Assembly (NCBI RefSeq): GCF_000262305.1
Contig: NC_017910.1
Location: forward strand, 2,046,001 to 2,110,000
DNA: 64,000 nucleotides
From: Shimwellia blattae DSM 4481 = NBRC 105725
GTDB taxonomy: Bacteria; Pseudomonadota; Gammaproteobacteria; Enterobacterales; Enterobacteriaceae
Direction: 5' to 3'
Shown here piece after piece: positions 50,748 through 60,534 of this stretch (within the stretch, counting starts at the first letter, position 1; each line of letters opens with the position of its first letter). Both the position numbers and the translations under genes were made by a program. The notes below the pieces were generated by a model. That model searched no databases and was not told where the DNA came from. It saw nothing but the letters and a program-made list of their open reading frames with translations.

Positions 50748-52957
50748 CAGGCGGCACCTGCATTTAACGCGGCAAACATCAGGTGGTTTATCCCCATCTG
50801 GCTGAACAGCCCTTCCATTGTCGGCTGCAACTGGCGCTGGCGCCGCAATGCACTGGCCACCGCCTCTTCACTGACCACGTTTTCTTCCACCAGAAACTCA
50901 CCAAACATCAGGTCGCTGTGCTCATAGCGCAGCAACATGGCGTGGAGCACGGAAGGATCTATCCACGCCTGGCTTATCAGCACTTCGGCAAATAAAATCT
51001 GCCCGGAGACATACTGCTGCCAGAGCTGCTCACCGCGCCCGGGGCTGAACAGGCCCATCTCAACGGCCCGCACCACACAGGCATACTGGTCGATCCGGTG
51101 GTGGCTGTACCAGCGGCGCAACCCTACTACCACCTCGCCGCAGGGGGCGATAACGCACGCAATCGGCACGCCGATTTTGCGCTCCAGGGCGGAGAGCGAA
51201 ACCGGATCCAGCGGGCTTTCCCGGGCAACAATCAGTTTATCCCCCTCAAGGCGCCAGGGCAGCACCGCATAGTGCAGCGCAATCCGGGCCGGTAGCCGGG
51301 CAATCATCGCCGGGTCCAGCTTACGGCAGTCTACCGCCTCCGCCTGGAGCCCGGCCTGGCTGGCCAGCGCACAGGCCAGCTGCCACGGGGTGATGGTCCC
51401 CTGGCGCACCATGCTTCTTCCCAGCCGCACCCCGTTGATGCGCCGGGCCATGGCCTCTTCCAGCCCGGCGGCGCTAAGCACCCCCTGGGCTATCAGAATC
51501 TGCCCGACAGGCGGCGCATGGTTGCGCGGCACAAGCGATGCCGGGAAAGCGTGGTGGCTTTTGGCGCGGATCCAGTTGTGCATATTGCTGTCGAACATAA
51601 AGAGCCAGATGGCATACACCCAGGAGGAGACGCTGAGCACCAGGCTCCAGAAGAGCCGCAAAATACTGCCAGCCCCCATACCCGGCCCGTAAGCCGCCGC
51701 CACAAACAGCGCCCGCTGAATGATCCGGTGCACCAGCAGGATGGCATTTGCCATCAGCAACCCCGCCAGCAGATGGCTGGCGGAAAATATCCCGAGGAAA
51801 TGCCAGGGATCTGCGGCGGTATGCTCATACAGCCAGACCGCACCAAGCTGGAACACGCACAGCGCGATCAGCACCGAGAGCACGCTGATAAGCCCGCCTT
51901 TACGATCGCGCCAGAGAAAATAGTTGTCCTTCAGGTGGTGGCCCCAGCGCAGCTGGTTATACCCCTGGAGCGCCACACTGCTGTTCCAGCGCGCCTTCTG
52001 GCGTACCGTGGCGGCGAAGGTATCCGGCAGGTAGCGGCGCACACATACAATGTCGCGCAAATGGGCCCGGAACCCCACCGGCACAAAATAGTCCCCGCAG
52101 TCGGAGACCTTCATCCGGCAGAATATGCCCTTGATCCCGCGGCGGCGCAGAATAAAACCGGTTTCATAATCCACCGCCATGCTGTTGACGTTAAAGGCCA
52201 CGCCGTCGCCCTCTTCCAGCAGCACCATCAGCGCCCGGCGGCTGATACAGCAACCGGCACCGGTACGGGTGACCTGGCCGGTAAGTGCGGCGCGCACCGG
52301 CAGGCGCTTGCCCTGAAGCTCGGCAAATTTATCCACATAGCTCAGCCCGCTGAACTTGTACCAGGGGCGCTCATAGGGGTAGATGGGAATGCGCACCACA
52401 TCGTGGTAGCTCACCAACTGGCTGAACAGCCGGAGCTCCGGCCCCATGACCACGTCCTGGGCATCGTGAAAGACAAACCCGGTGAAGGTGAAGCTCGCCT
52501 GGCGCTCAAAGCCGAACACCGCTTCAAGCAGGCTATTCAGGCAGGCGGCTTTAGAGGCCTGCACGTTGGGCACGCACACCACATGGTGAACATTGGAGTA
52601 ACCGGCGCAGGCTTCCTTCACCTCCTGCGAGGTGGCCAGATCGTCCTGATAGGTGCCGACAAAGATATGGTAGTTTTCGTAGTCCAGCTCCCGGGTTGCC
52701 AGGCGTATCATCCGGCCAATGACACCCGCCTCCTGCCAGGCGGGGATCAGGATAGCCAGCGGTTTCTCACGCGAGGCTTCCGCCGCCGGGAATGGCACCG
52801 GCCGGGAAATACCGCTGCGGCAGCTTTTGCGCAGCCAGTAAAAAATATCAATAACCAGATCGTCGAGCCCGTTGAGCAGCAGCAACAGCAGCAGGATAAC
52901 CAGCCCGGTTTTGAGGAAGTAAAGCCAGGTTGTCGTGATATCAATCAGGCTAGCCAT
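50747..52957 (-). CDS. nfrB: NfrB-like glycosyltransferase with c-di-GMP-type MshEN domain
   Basis: A 736-residue inner-membrane protein. After a first helix the GT2 domain runs from LAILIPAWQEAGVIG, with a DxD-like FHDAQDVVMGPE and a QKARW motif (QxxRW), into several helices. The C-terminus carries MshEN-type units (IGQILIAQGVLSAAGLEEAM, RLGRSMVRQGTITPWQLACA), which bind c-di-GMP in related proteins. In E. coli NfrB makes the NGR glycan under c-di-GMP control and NfrA exports it. I start at MASLIDITTTWLYFLK, which aligns with the E. coli N-terminus; two in-frame ATGs lie further upstream. About 280 bp separate it from rlhA. Confidence 0.9.
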   Translation of the reverse strand: MASLIDITTTWLYFLKTGLVILLLLLLLNGLDDLVIDIFYWLRKSCRSGISRPVPFPAAEASREKPLAILIPAWQEAGVIGRMIRLATRELDYENYHIFVGTYQDDLATSQEVKEACAGYSNVHHVVCVPNVQASKAACLNSLLEAVFGFERQASFTFTGFVFHDAQDVVMGPELRLFSQLVSYHDVVRIPIYPYERPWYKFSGLSYVDKFAELQGKRLPVRAALTGQVTRTGAGCCISRRALMVLLEEGDGVAFNVNSMAVDYETGFILRRRGIKGIFCRMKVSDCGDYFVPVGFRAHLRDIVCVRRYLPDTFAATVRQKARWNSSVALQGYNQLRWGHHLKDNYFLWRDRKGGLISVLSVLIALCVFQLGAVWLYEHTAADPWHFLGIFSASHLLAGLLMANAILLVHRIIQRALFVAAAYGPGMGAGSILRLFWSLVLSVSSWVYAIWLFMFDSNMHNWIRAKSHHAFPASLVPRNHAPPVGQILIAQGVLSAAGLEEAMARRINGVRLGRSMVRQGTITPWQLACALASQAGLQAEAVDCRKLDPAMIARLPARIALHYAVLPWRLEGDKLIVARESPLDPVSLSALERKIGVPIACVIAPCGEVVVGLRRWYSHHRIDQYACVVRAVEMGLFSPGRGEQLWQQYVSGQILFAEVLISQAWIDPSVLHAMLLRYEHSDLMFGEFLVEENVVSEEAVASALRRQRQLQPTMEGLFSQMGINHLMFAALNAGAA

Positions 52958-53182
52958 AAATACGGAGGGGCCCATAAACCCGTGCAGAAGACAAAAGCGG
53001 AACAAAAACATCCGGCAAAAATAATGAATACCGGCAACAGTTGCGGGCTATGATAGTAGATCCTGGTCACACTTAAAAACCTTATCCGCCTTAAAAGCAT
53101 GAAATTATATTTTTATAATTCAATGCGTAACATTTAAAACATTTTCCTAACGTCCTGGCGGAACGGGGGTTTACCGGCCTGC

Positions 53183-53220
53183 GACAAAGAGGGAAAACAG
53201 GGCGTTTTCCCTTCTTTGTC
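53183..53220. terminator. Long stem-loop downstream of rlhA
   Basis: GACAAAG-A-GGGAAAAC and GTTTTCCC-TT-CTTTGTC pair around an AGGGC loop, 17 bp after the rlhA stop. It separates rlhA from the nfrB unit. Confidence 0.65.
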
Positions 53221-53237
53221 AGCCATATCAGGCAGCG

Positions 53238-55202
53238 TTAACGGCGTTTCCCGGGCAGAGTTTTGACCAGCTCTTCTGGCGTAATCGAGGCCACCACACT
53301 TCCGGGAAGCGGCATCTTCAGTATGTGGTTTTTGATTTTGCCTATCACGTGCATCTCACAGGGCTTGCAGTCAAATTTCAGGGTCAGGACCTCGTCCTGG
53401 TGCACCAGCTGCATCGGCGTGGCGCGCCAGGCTTTCACCTCTTTGATGCCTTTGGCCTGTTTCGGGCACATATTAAACGCAAAACGCAGGCAGTGTTTGG
53501 TGATCATCACCGGCACCTCATCTTTTTCCTGGTGTGCTTCATAGGCCGCGTCAATCATAGTGACACCGTAACGTTCATAGAACGCCCGGGCTTTCTGGTT
53601 ATAGACATTCGCCAGGAACGTGAGGTGGGTTTGCGGGAATAACGGTGCCGGGGTGCTGACCGGCTTGCGCTGCCCCCGCGTCCAGGCCGCCAGCCGGGCG
53701 TCATCCAGGGCGGCAATCGTGTCGCGTCGCAGCTGATTAAGCAGGCTGCCGGGCACAAAGAGCACCCCCGGTAACGCGATGCTGACCTCCCGGGGGTAAT
53801 ACAGGGTCTGGCCCAGGCGGGATAACCCGTCCCGCAGTGCCTCTGCGGCTTTCTCCGGCTTGCTGGCCGGGCCAAAGTCCCCTTCCAGATACCGGGTCAC
53901 GCTGACCCCGTCTTCACTGGTAGCCGTCAGTATCAGTTGCTCCTGCCAGCCGCCGAGGGTCAGATCCACCGCGATACGCCGCTCGCTGGAGGTTTTCAGC
54001 AGCGCCTGCTGCCAGTGGTGGTCGAGGTTGCGGTTGAGCACATGGTGCGGGCGCAGTTTTTGCAGCGCGGCGGGCATCTCGTTAGGCCAGATCCGGTAGC
54101 TGTCTGCGGCGGTTTTCTCTACTGTATTCGCCCGAAAGCCGACAATATCGCGCTTGATCAGCACATTGAGCCCGTCGCCGTTTGCCAGCGGCTCCCGGGT
54201 GCGGACATCCAGATGATCGCCTGCGACCCGCAGCACCTCTCCGACCGGCAGGCCGACAAATTTAGGCGAGTCAAAGGCGCCAATATTGCCCTGGCGACCG
54301 TGGATAAAATAGTCCGTACTGCCCCGGTGGAAGGTTTTGTCCGGCGAGGGGATAAAAAAGTGCTCCGTGCGGCCCGCCGAGGCCCGGCACAAGTCGCTGC
54401 GCTGCTCGAGAATGCCATCCAGCAGCTGGCGGTACATGGCGGTGATATTTTTCACATAGCTCATGTCTTTGTAGCGCCCTTCAATTTTGAAGGAGCGGAC
54501 ACCCGCATCAATCAGCGCTTCAAGGTTGGCGCTCTGATCGTTATCTTTCATCGATAACAGGTGCTTTTCATAGGCCACGACCCGGCCCTGATCGTCTTTT
54601 AGCGTATAGGGCAAGCGGCAGGCCTGGGAGCAGTCACCCCGGTTGGCGCTGCGCCCGGTCTGGGCGTGGGAGATATAGCACTGCCCGGAATAGGCCACGC
54701 ACAGGGCACCGTGGATGAAAAATTCGATGGTCGCATCCACATTGTCATGGATGGTTCTGATCTGGCCGAGATCCAGCTCCCTGGCCAGCACAATCTGTGA
54801 GAAGCCCACATCGGACAAAAAGCGCGCTTTTTCCACACTGCGGATATCACACTGGGTGCTGGCGTGCAGCTCAATGGGGGGGATATCCAGCTCCAGTATG
54901 CCCATATCCTGCACGATCAGGGCATCCACCCCGGCCTGGTAGAGCTGGTGAATCAGCTGACGGGCAGGCTCCAGCTCGTTGTCGTGGAGGATGGTATTCA
55001 GGGTGACAAAAACACGCGCCCCGTAGCGGTGGGCAAAAGGCACCAGCTGCGCCAGATCCTGCAAACTGTTTCCGGCATTATGCCGGGCCCCGAAACCGGG
55101 CCCGCCGATGTAAACCGCATCGGCCCCGTGCAGGATAGCTTCGCGGGCAATGGCCGTATCACGGGCCGGGCTGAGTAATTCAAGATGAGAACGCTGGCGC
55201 AT
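53238..55202 (-). CDS. rlhA: 23S rRNA 5-hydroxycytidine C2501 synthase (U32 family)
   Basis: E. coli RlhA (YdcP) hydroxylates C2501 of 23S rRNA. The U32 family signature and Fe-S cysteines are visible in LCVAYSGQCYISHAQTGRSA, RGDCSQACRLPYTL, KHCLRFAFNMCPKQ and KFDCKPCEMHVIGKIKNH. The ATG for MRQRSHLELL gives 654 residues, like E. coli; the frame opens 15 codons earlier (55247), but that ATG lies inside an 8-bp inverted repeat (55231-55253) and neither has a strong ribosome-binding site. Confidence 0.93.
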   Translation of the reverse strand: MRQRSHLELLSPARDTAIAREAILHGADAVYIGGPGFGARHNAGNSLQDLAQLVPFAHRYGARVFVTLNTILHDNELEPARQLIHQLYQAGVDALIVQDMGILELDIPPIELHASTQCDIRSVEKARFLSDVGFSQIVLARELDLGQIRTIHDNVDATIEFFIHGALCVAYSGQCYISHAQTGRSANRGDCSQACRLPYTLKDDQGRVVAYEKHLLSMKDNDQSANLEALIDAGVRSFKIEGRYKDMSYVKNITAMYRQLLDGILEQRSDLCRASAGRTEHFFIPSPDKTFHRGSTDYFIHGRQGNIGAFDSPKFVGLPVGEVLRVAGDHLDVRTREPLANGDGLNVLIKRDIVGFRANTVEKTAADSYRIWPNEMPAALQKLRPHHVLNRNLDHHWQQALLKTSSERRIAVDLTLGGWQEQLILTATSEDGVSVTRYLEGDFGPASKPEKAAEALRDGLSRLGQTLYYPREVSIALPGVLFVPGSLLNQLRRDTIAALDDARLAAWTRGQRKPVSTPAPLFPQTHLTFLANVYNQKARAFYERYGVTMIDAAYEAHQEKDEVPVMITKHCLRFAFNMCPKQAKGIKEVKAWRATPMQLVHQDEVLTLKFDCKPCEMHVIGKIKNHILKMPLPGSVVASITPEELVKTLPGKRR

Positions 55203-55304
55203 TGTTAAGGGTGTCCGGGCTGGCTGAAAGGCGCTTATTGTAGTCATAAGCGCGCTATTCAGAAAGCCCCCGGTGGGCAGATAACGTCAGCTTTGCTGCG
55301 TATC

Positions 55305-55901
55305 TCAGGCCGGTTTGCGGGCCAGCAGCGTGGCAAAGCGCAGTTTTATCCGGTTGCCGTCTGCGTCTGTGCGGTGCAGTTCGCCGGGATCTTCATTGTA
55401 TTTCACCAGCTCCCAGCCGGTGTAGTAGTCGCTCAGTTCACCGCGACGGAAGGTAAACGGGAAGCCGACACTGCACGGGTAGTCGTCCGTATCCATGGCG
55501 GAGACAATCAGGTTATAGCCCCCGGGTGCGGTAACCCGCTGCATATCGCCGATAAGCCCCGGTATGGTGGCCGGCTCCAGGAACATCATCACCACCGTTG
55601 AGAGCACCAGATCCCACTGCCCGTCCAGACGCAGGGCGTTTAAGTCCGCCACGCCGGAGTGTAAATTTTCCAGCCCTTCCCCGGCGGCAATGCGCGCCAG
55701 GTTTTCCACGCTCATGGGGTTACGATCCCAGGCTTGCACCTCAAAACCACGGGCGGCCAGATACAGGCTGTTGCGCCCGTTGCCGCAGCCGAGATCCAGC
55801 GCCTTACCGGTGTGGATATATTTCATCGCACTGAGCACTTCGGAATGGGTACGGGTCAGGCCGTATTTCCCGGTAAAGTAATTTTCATCACGCACAGTCA
55901 T
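55305..55901 (-). CDS. tehB: Tellurite methyltransferase TehB
   Basis: A SAM-dependent methyltransferase that detoxifies tellurite. The SAM site LDLGCGNGRNSLYLA lies at residues 36-50. The 198-residue length matches E. coli (197). It overlaps tehA by 4 bp, so the two are coupled. Confidence 0.96.
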   Translation of the reverse strand: MTVRDENYFTGKYGLTRTHSEVLSAMKYIHTGKALDLGCGNGRNSLYLAARGFEVQAWDRNPMSVENLARIAAGEGLENLHSGVADLNALRLDGQWDLVLSTVVMMFLEPATIPGLIGDMQRVTAPGGYNLIVSAMDTDDYPCSVGFPFTFRRGELSDYYTGWELVKYNEDPGELHRTDADGNRIKLRFATLLARKPA

Positions 55902-56911
55902 TCGCGCTCCTTACATGTGGCGCCGGTTGGCACCTGAGTCGTTACAATAAGTTTGCCCTGCACCAGCAGCACCAGGGTGCGCAGAATCAGTACCCCGATA
56001 ATGGCCGCCGCGAAGATAAACAGCGGCACGGCAATCCAGGCTAAAGCGCCGCCCGGCGCACTGTGCCCCAGGTGCAGCGCCGTGGCCGCAAGGGAGGAGA
56101 CCCCGAACGAAAAGCTCCAGAACCCGGCGTTAAACGGGTTGGCGCTGTACCAGGGAAACAGCCGGATCATAAACAGCAACTGCAGCAGACCATAGCCGAA
56201 TAGCATTTTGGCGAACACATCTACCTGGCCGCTGTTCACACTCAGCCAGGCGCTACAGGCCACAAAGGCCGGTGCCATCTGGATCCCGAGCGAGGCCCGC
56301 ACCGGGGCGGGCATCTCATTCAGGCTGCGCAGCCGGTAAAGGATAGCCGGCTCCAGGCTCAGCCAGGAGAAGACCCCCGCCCCGAGGAATAAAATACCAA
56401 TGTCATGGAACCCCAGAGCGCCGCAGGCCATGGCGCTGATAAAGTTATTCGCCACCGTTGGCAAATAGAGCCCGGGGGTGGTCGCTTCCGCCGGGTGCGA
56501 CCCGCGCCACAACCCGCCGCTTTGCCAGGCCGCATAGAGCAACTGCACCGCGGCAGACACCACAAACATCCCGGTGCTCAGCGGCCTGCTCAGTGGCACC
56601 AGGGCAATGGCCACCAGCATGGTGGTGGCCGGAAACAGGCTGACAAAACTGCTCTGTAGCGGGTGGTGTATCTCGTCAATAATGCTCTGGTAGTGCAAAA
56701 ACAGCCGGGAGAGCCAGGCCAGCGCCAGCAGCAGCCAGATAACCACCGCCGCACCAACCAGCACCAGGCCGGGCAGCTCCGGCACCGGCCAGATGGTGGC
56801 GGCATAGCGCCACGCCTGCCCCATACCAATGATGCCCAGCACCATACCGAAATAGCCTGAAGGGAGATTGAGCCTGCGCCGGGTAGGCGCCGGGATTGTC
56901 GAACGGGTCAT
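55898..56911 (-). CDS. tehA: Tellurite resistance/dicarboxylate-transporter family protein TehA
   Basis: A 337-residue inner-membrane protein of ten helices related to the SLAC1 anion channel family. It has the conserved central phenylalanine region FISAMACGALGFHDIG and SWLSLEPAILYRLR. In E. coli TehA and TehB together give tellurite resistance when overexpressed. Confidence 0.95.
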   Translation of the reverse strand: MTRSTIPAPTRRRLNLPSGYFGMVLGIIGMGQAWRYAATIWPVPELPGLVLVGAAVVIWLLLALAWLSRLFLHYQSIIDEIHHPLQSSFVSLFPATTMLVAIALVPLSRPLSTGMFVVSAAVQLLYAAWQSGGLWRGSHPAEATTPGLYLPTVANNFISAMACGALGFHDIGILFLGAGVFSWLSLEPAILYRLRSLNEMPAPVRASLGIQMAPAFVACSAWLSVNSGQVDVFAKMLFGYGLLQLLFMIRLFPWYSANPFNAGFWSFSFGVSSLAATALHLGHSAPGGALAWIAVPLFIFAAAIIGVLILRTLVLLVQGKLIVTTQVPTGATCKERE

Positions 56912-57030
56912 TTTTGCTGAACTGATAAAGTGTATTTGAGAGGCAGTTTAAACTAATGTGAGCCCGATCACCATGCTGCTCTGTGTCGCATCTGCTACGG
57001 TTAACGAAGACCTTCTGCGGGAGCCCGGTC

Positions 57031-58011
57031 ATGAATAAATATCGTCTGAGCGAGCAGATTCGCCCGGTTGAGCTCACCCTCAACGGGCAACACTTGCGCC
57101 TGCGGCTGCGCCAGATTATCGCCTGCCGGGATTTTGCCGACGTGCGCGCCGGTGATAGCGGCGGCTGGGTAGATAGCGACACCTGCCTGAGCCAGCACGG
57201 CACCAGCTGGATATACGATCAAAACAGCCTGATATTTAACGGGGCGAGCATCCGTGATAACGCCCGCATCCTCGGCCCGTGCCAGATATACAACGGCGCC
57301 ATCGTCACGGACAGCTGCTGCATTGAAAACAGCGAAATTGGTGACCGGGCACAAATTTCACACCAGGCGGGGATCCACTATTCGCGGGTGCGGGGCGCCT
57401 GCCAGATCCGCGACAATGCCCGGGTGCTGAACGGCAGCCATATTCAGGCGGTCGCCGGGTTAACCGCCAGCGACTGCCAGCAGCTGCGGGTGGCCGATCA
57501 GGCAACGGTGTCGGCCTCCCGGGTGGTTCACCAGGCCCAGGTGTGCGGCCATGCGATTGTTAACCACGGTTTTATTGAACACCGGGCGAGGATTTTTGAT
57601 CACGCGATTATCGACGGTAACGTCCGTAATAACGTCTGGGTGTGCGACAGCGCGCAGGTTTACGGGCGGGCACGTATTGTGGCGGGCAACGGGGAGGATG
57701 AGATCCCCACCCTGCGTTACAGCACCCGGGTGTATGACAGCGCCCTTGTCATCGGCAACTGTGTGTTGTGCCACCATGTGCAAATTTGTGGCCACGCCAC
57801 GCTGAACGGCGGGCCACTGCAACTGGACAACCATGTGGTTGTCTGCGGCTATGCGCGAGTCACCGGGAATGTGTTTATTGAAGGCGATGTGCAGATCGGC
57901 GAAAGCGCCTGTGTGGAAGCCTTTGACGGCGACAGCCTGCATCTGCAGGGCAGTAAAATCATTGCCGGGGAGCAGCACATCACCCGCAGCAGCTTCCCCG
58001 GGGTTTACTGA
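57031..58011 (+). CDS. ydcK: YdcK, left-handed beta-helix protein
   Basis: A 326-residue protein of the hexapeptide-repeat type: repeated units such as IRDNARILGPCQIYNGAIV, VCDSAQVYGRARIV and VVCGYARVTGNVFIEGDVQIG are characteristic of a left-handed beta-helix transferase fold. The substrate is unknown. Length equals that of E. coli YdcK when started at the ATG after GGGAGCCCGGTC. It is divergent from tehA and overlaps the convergent rimL by 7 bp. Confidence 0.93.
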   Translation: MNKYRLSEQIRPVELTLNGQHLRLRLRQIIACRDFADVRAGDSGGWVDSDTCLSQHGTSWIYDQNSLIFNGASIRDNARILGPCQIYNGAIVTDSCCIENSEIGDRAQISHQAGIHYSRVRGACQIRDNARVLNGSHIQAVAGLTASDCQQLRVADQATVSASRVVHQAQVCGHAIVNHGFIEHRARIFDHAIIDGNVRNNVWVCDSAQVYGRARIVAGNGEDEIPTLRYSTRVYDSALVIGNCVLCHHVQICGHATLNGGPLQLDNHVVVCGYARVTGNVFIEGDVQIGESACVEAFDGDSLHLQGSKIIAGEQHITRSSFPGVY

Positions 58012-58553
58012 TCTTCTGCGTCGATTATCCGCCCGTAGAGATGGACATCGTGGAATGCCCCGTTCAGGTATTCCGCCTGCACCAGGCGGCCTTCCAGCGT
58101 AAAGCCATTACGCCGGGCCACATGGTTGCTGGCCTGGTTGGTGACAATGCATTTGATGGCAAAGCGCCGCACCAGCCCGCTGCGGGCATAGTGGTGAATA
58201 AACGCCTGCAGGGCGCGGGACATAATGCCCTGCCCCTGCAGCTCCTGCGACAGCCAGTAGCCTATCCACCCGGCCTTGTTGGTGGGCTCTATCTGGTTAA
58301 ATGAGATAACCCCCGCGGGCTGGTCATCGTAATACATAATGAACATTTTGGCGTATCCGCGATGGTGCAGCAGATAGTTGCCCTGCAGGGTTTTACGGAT
58401 ATCTTCGGCGCTGTTCACATGGCGCGGCCAGTCCATTGACTGCTGTAGCCACGCCTGATTTCGCTTCACCAGCCCGTAGAGCGCCCCGGCAAAGCGCTCA
58501 TGTACCGAATAGAGCACCAGATGCTCATCTACCGGGATAATTTCATCTTCCAC
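58005..58553 (-). CDS. rimL: Ribosomal protein L7/L12 N-terminal serine acetyltransferase
   Basis: A GNAT enzyme that acetylates L12 to give L7. The 182-residue protein matches RimL through WLQQSMDWPRHVNSAEDIRK, HRGYAKMFIMYYDDQPAGVI and ELQGQGIMSRALQAFIHHYA. In E. coli ydcH lies between opgD and rimL; here only 36 bp separate them and ydcH is absent. Confidence 0.95.
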   Translation of the reverse strand: MEDEIIPVDEHLVLYSVHERFAGALYGLVKRNQAWLQQSMDWPRHVNSAEDIRKTLQGNYLLHHRGYAKMFIMYYDDQPAGVISFNQIEPTNKAGWIGYWLSQELQGQGIMSRALQAFIHHYARSGLVRRFAIKCIVTNQASNHVARRNGFTLEGRLVQAEYLNGAFHDVHLYGRIIDAEDQ

Positions 58554-58589
58554 ACCAGACTCCTTTACTTGCCGCCCGATGCCCGTGCG

Positions 58590-60245
58590 TTAGCGCATTT
58601 TGCGATCGTCGACATATTTTCGCTGGTCTGCCGCTGGCGGGAAATACTGGTAGAGCCAGGTTTCGCTGATGGCGTCACCCCGGCAGCGCAGATACATGCG
58701 CATCTCCACCGGATCGGTTGAGTCAGATGTCGGATACCAGTCAAACAGAATGCGGTAGCCGTCAAACGGCTCCACATAGAGGATTTCAATCTGTTTCGCT
58801 TCACCGCTGGAGAGGGTTATCACCGGCTCAATGCCTTTGGGCGCGGCGGCTTTCAGATCACCGCCGACAAAATCAATGGCAAACCGGCGGCACCATTTTT
58901 CCGGGTAGTGCTCACCAGGTGCCCAGCCCTCAGGGAAGCCGCCCATGCCGGTACGGGTAGCCAGTACGCGGGCCAGCGGCGTATGGAATGGCGCCTGGCC
59001 GCTCCAGTACAGGCGGTAGCTGAAGTTCAGTGTATCCCCGGCTCTGACGGGTTTTTCCGGCTGCCAGAAGCAGACAATATTGTCCAGGGTTTCGCCGGTG
59101 GTGGGGATCTCCATCAGCCCGATGCTGCCTTTGCCCCAGTCGTTACGCGGCTCCACCCATAAACCCGGGCGCTTATTGTACCACCCCATCACATCCTGAT
59201 AAGAGGCAAAATCGTGATCCGTCTGCAGCAGGCCAAACCCTTTGGGGGTATGGTCGCTAAACGCGTTGAACTGCAGGCGCTGGGGGTTGTTCAGCGGGCG
59301 GCAGATCCACTCCCCGTTGCCGCGCCACATGGCCAGGCGATCCGAGTCATGAATTTGCGGGTGGATGGTATCGCACATGCGCCGCTCGTTGGTGCCGCAG
59401 CTGAACATGCTGGTCATGGGCGCGATCCCCAGCTGCTGCACGTCTTTGCGGATATAAAGATGGTTTTCCACCTCCATTACCACCCGCTTCGCCTCACAGT
59501 GGATAATAAATTTATAGGCCCCGGCAACGCTCGGGCTGTCCAGCAGGGCGTAGACCGTAAAAGTAGTGTCGCGGGGCTCCGGAGTTTCAAACCAGAAGGC
59601 GGTGAAGTCAGGGAACTCTTCCGGGCGGTCTGCGAAGGTGTCAATGGCAAGACCACGGGCAGACAGACCATACTGCCAGGTGTCGTCTACTGCGCGGAAA
59701 TAGCTCGCCCCGAGGAACGAGACCACATCGCGGCTCGCCAGTGAGGGGGCTTTAAAGGCTTTAAAACCGGCAAACCCCAGATCGGTCTGCCCTTCCAGCT
59801 GGCGGGTATCGACCCCCGCGTTATGGTAATTAAACAGTTCCGGGCGAAAGTGAATCTCCCGCGCCTGCCGGGTTTTCGGCTCCAGTGCGTACATCCGCAC
59901 CCGGCGGCGAAACCCCATCCCGACGTGGAAAAACTGGACATCCAGTTTGCGGTTTGCGCTGCCGTTCCACAGGGAGTGGGCCGCATCATACTGAATGCTG
60001 TTGTACGCCTGGGGGGTGAGGTTTGCGAGCGTCTGCGGCAGCGGGCGTGGTGCCCCGCCCCAGGGCTGCTTTGCCAGGTCCAGGGCCATACTTTGCAGGG
60101 CATTAAAGCTAAAAGGTTTGCTGGCGCCATCCGCAATGGCGGCGCTGTCTGCCCAGGCGGCGCGCGAAAAAAGGCCGGATAATGCCGGAGTGCCGCATGC
60201 TGCGGCCAGAGCCATCGAGGCTTTAATAAAACGTCTGCGATTCAT
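58590..60245 (-). CDS. opgD: Periplasmic glucan biosynthesis protein OpgD (MdoD)
   Basis: Acts in the periplasm to control the backbone structure of osmoregulated glucans. It carries a Tat signal (MNRRRFIKASMALAAACG), consistent with known Tat export, and the OpgG/OpgD domain is intact (FHVGMGFRRRVRM, FSCGTNERRMCDTIHPQIHD, VEPRNDWGKGSIGLMEIPT). Starting at this ATG gives 551 residues, exactly the E. coli length; a frame upstream of it is not conserved. Confidence 0.96.
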   Translation of the reverse strand: MNRRRFIKASMALAAACGTPALSGLFSRAAWADSAAIADGASKPFSFNALQSMALDLAKQPWGGAPRPLPQTLANLTPQAYNSIQYDAAHSLWNGSANRKLDVQFFHVGMGFRRRVRMYALEPKTRQAREIHFRPELFNYHNAGVDTRQLEGQTDLGFAGFKAFKAPSLASRDVVSFLGASYFRAVDDTWQYGLSARGLAIDTFADRPEEFPDFTAFWFETPEPRDTTFTVYALLDSPSVAGAYKFIIHCEAKRVVMEVENHLYIRKDVQQLGIAPMTSMFSCGTNERRMCDTIHPQIHDSDRLAMWRGNGEWICRPLNNPQRLQFNAFSDHTPKGFGLLQTDHDFASYQDVMGWYNKRPGLWVEPRNDWGKGSIGLMEIPTTGETLDNIVCFWQPEKPVRAGDTLNFSYRLYWSGQAPFHTPLARVLATRTGMGGFPEGWAPGEHYPEKWCRRFAIDFVGGDLKAAAPKGIEPVITLSSGEAKQIEILYVEPFDGYRILFDWYPTSDSTDPVEMRMYLRCRGDAISETWLYQYFPPAADQRKYVDDRKMR

Positions 60246-60534
60246 GCCTGAAAAATCGTCCTGTCTGTGTCGATGTATTTGACCCCGCCAGCGGCGGGAT
60301 AACGGCAAGAGAGATCACTAATCCGCTCACTCTAGACAAATTCCTGGCTCAAGCCAATCTCTTTTGCTTTTGCGCCACAGGCGTGAAAATTCAACAGGAT
60401 AATTCATATTTGCCGATTAATTCGGCCAGTTCTGGTGAGATAACCGCCAGGCCCGCGCCCCCGGCGGGCGACTTTATTTTTCAGCCCGGGGCTTGACGCG
60501 GACGGCAGAGTATTGCTCTGCCCGGGTGGCGGGG

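Noticed and set aside
51518..53053. 511-codon open frame opposite nfrB
   Set aside because: Antisense shadow of a gene with clear motifs; Pro, His, Gln and Arg-rich composition typical of such shadows.
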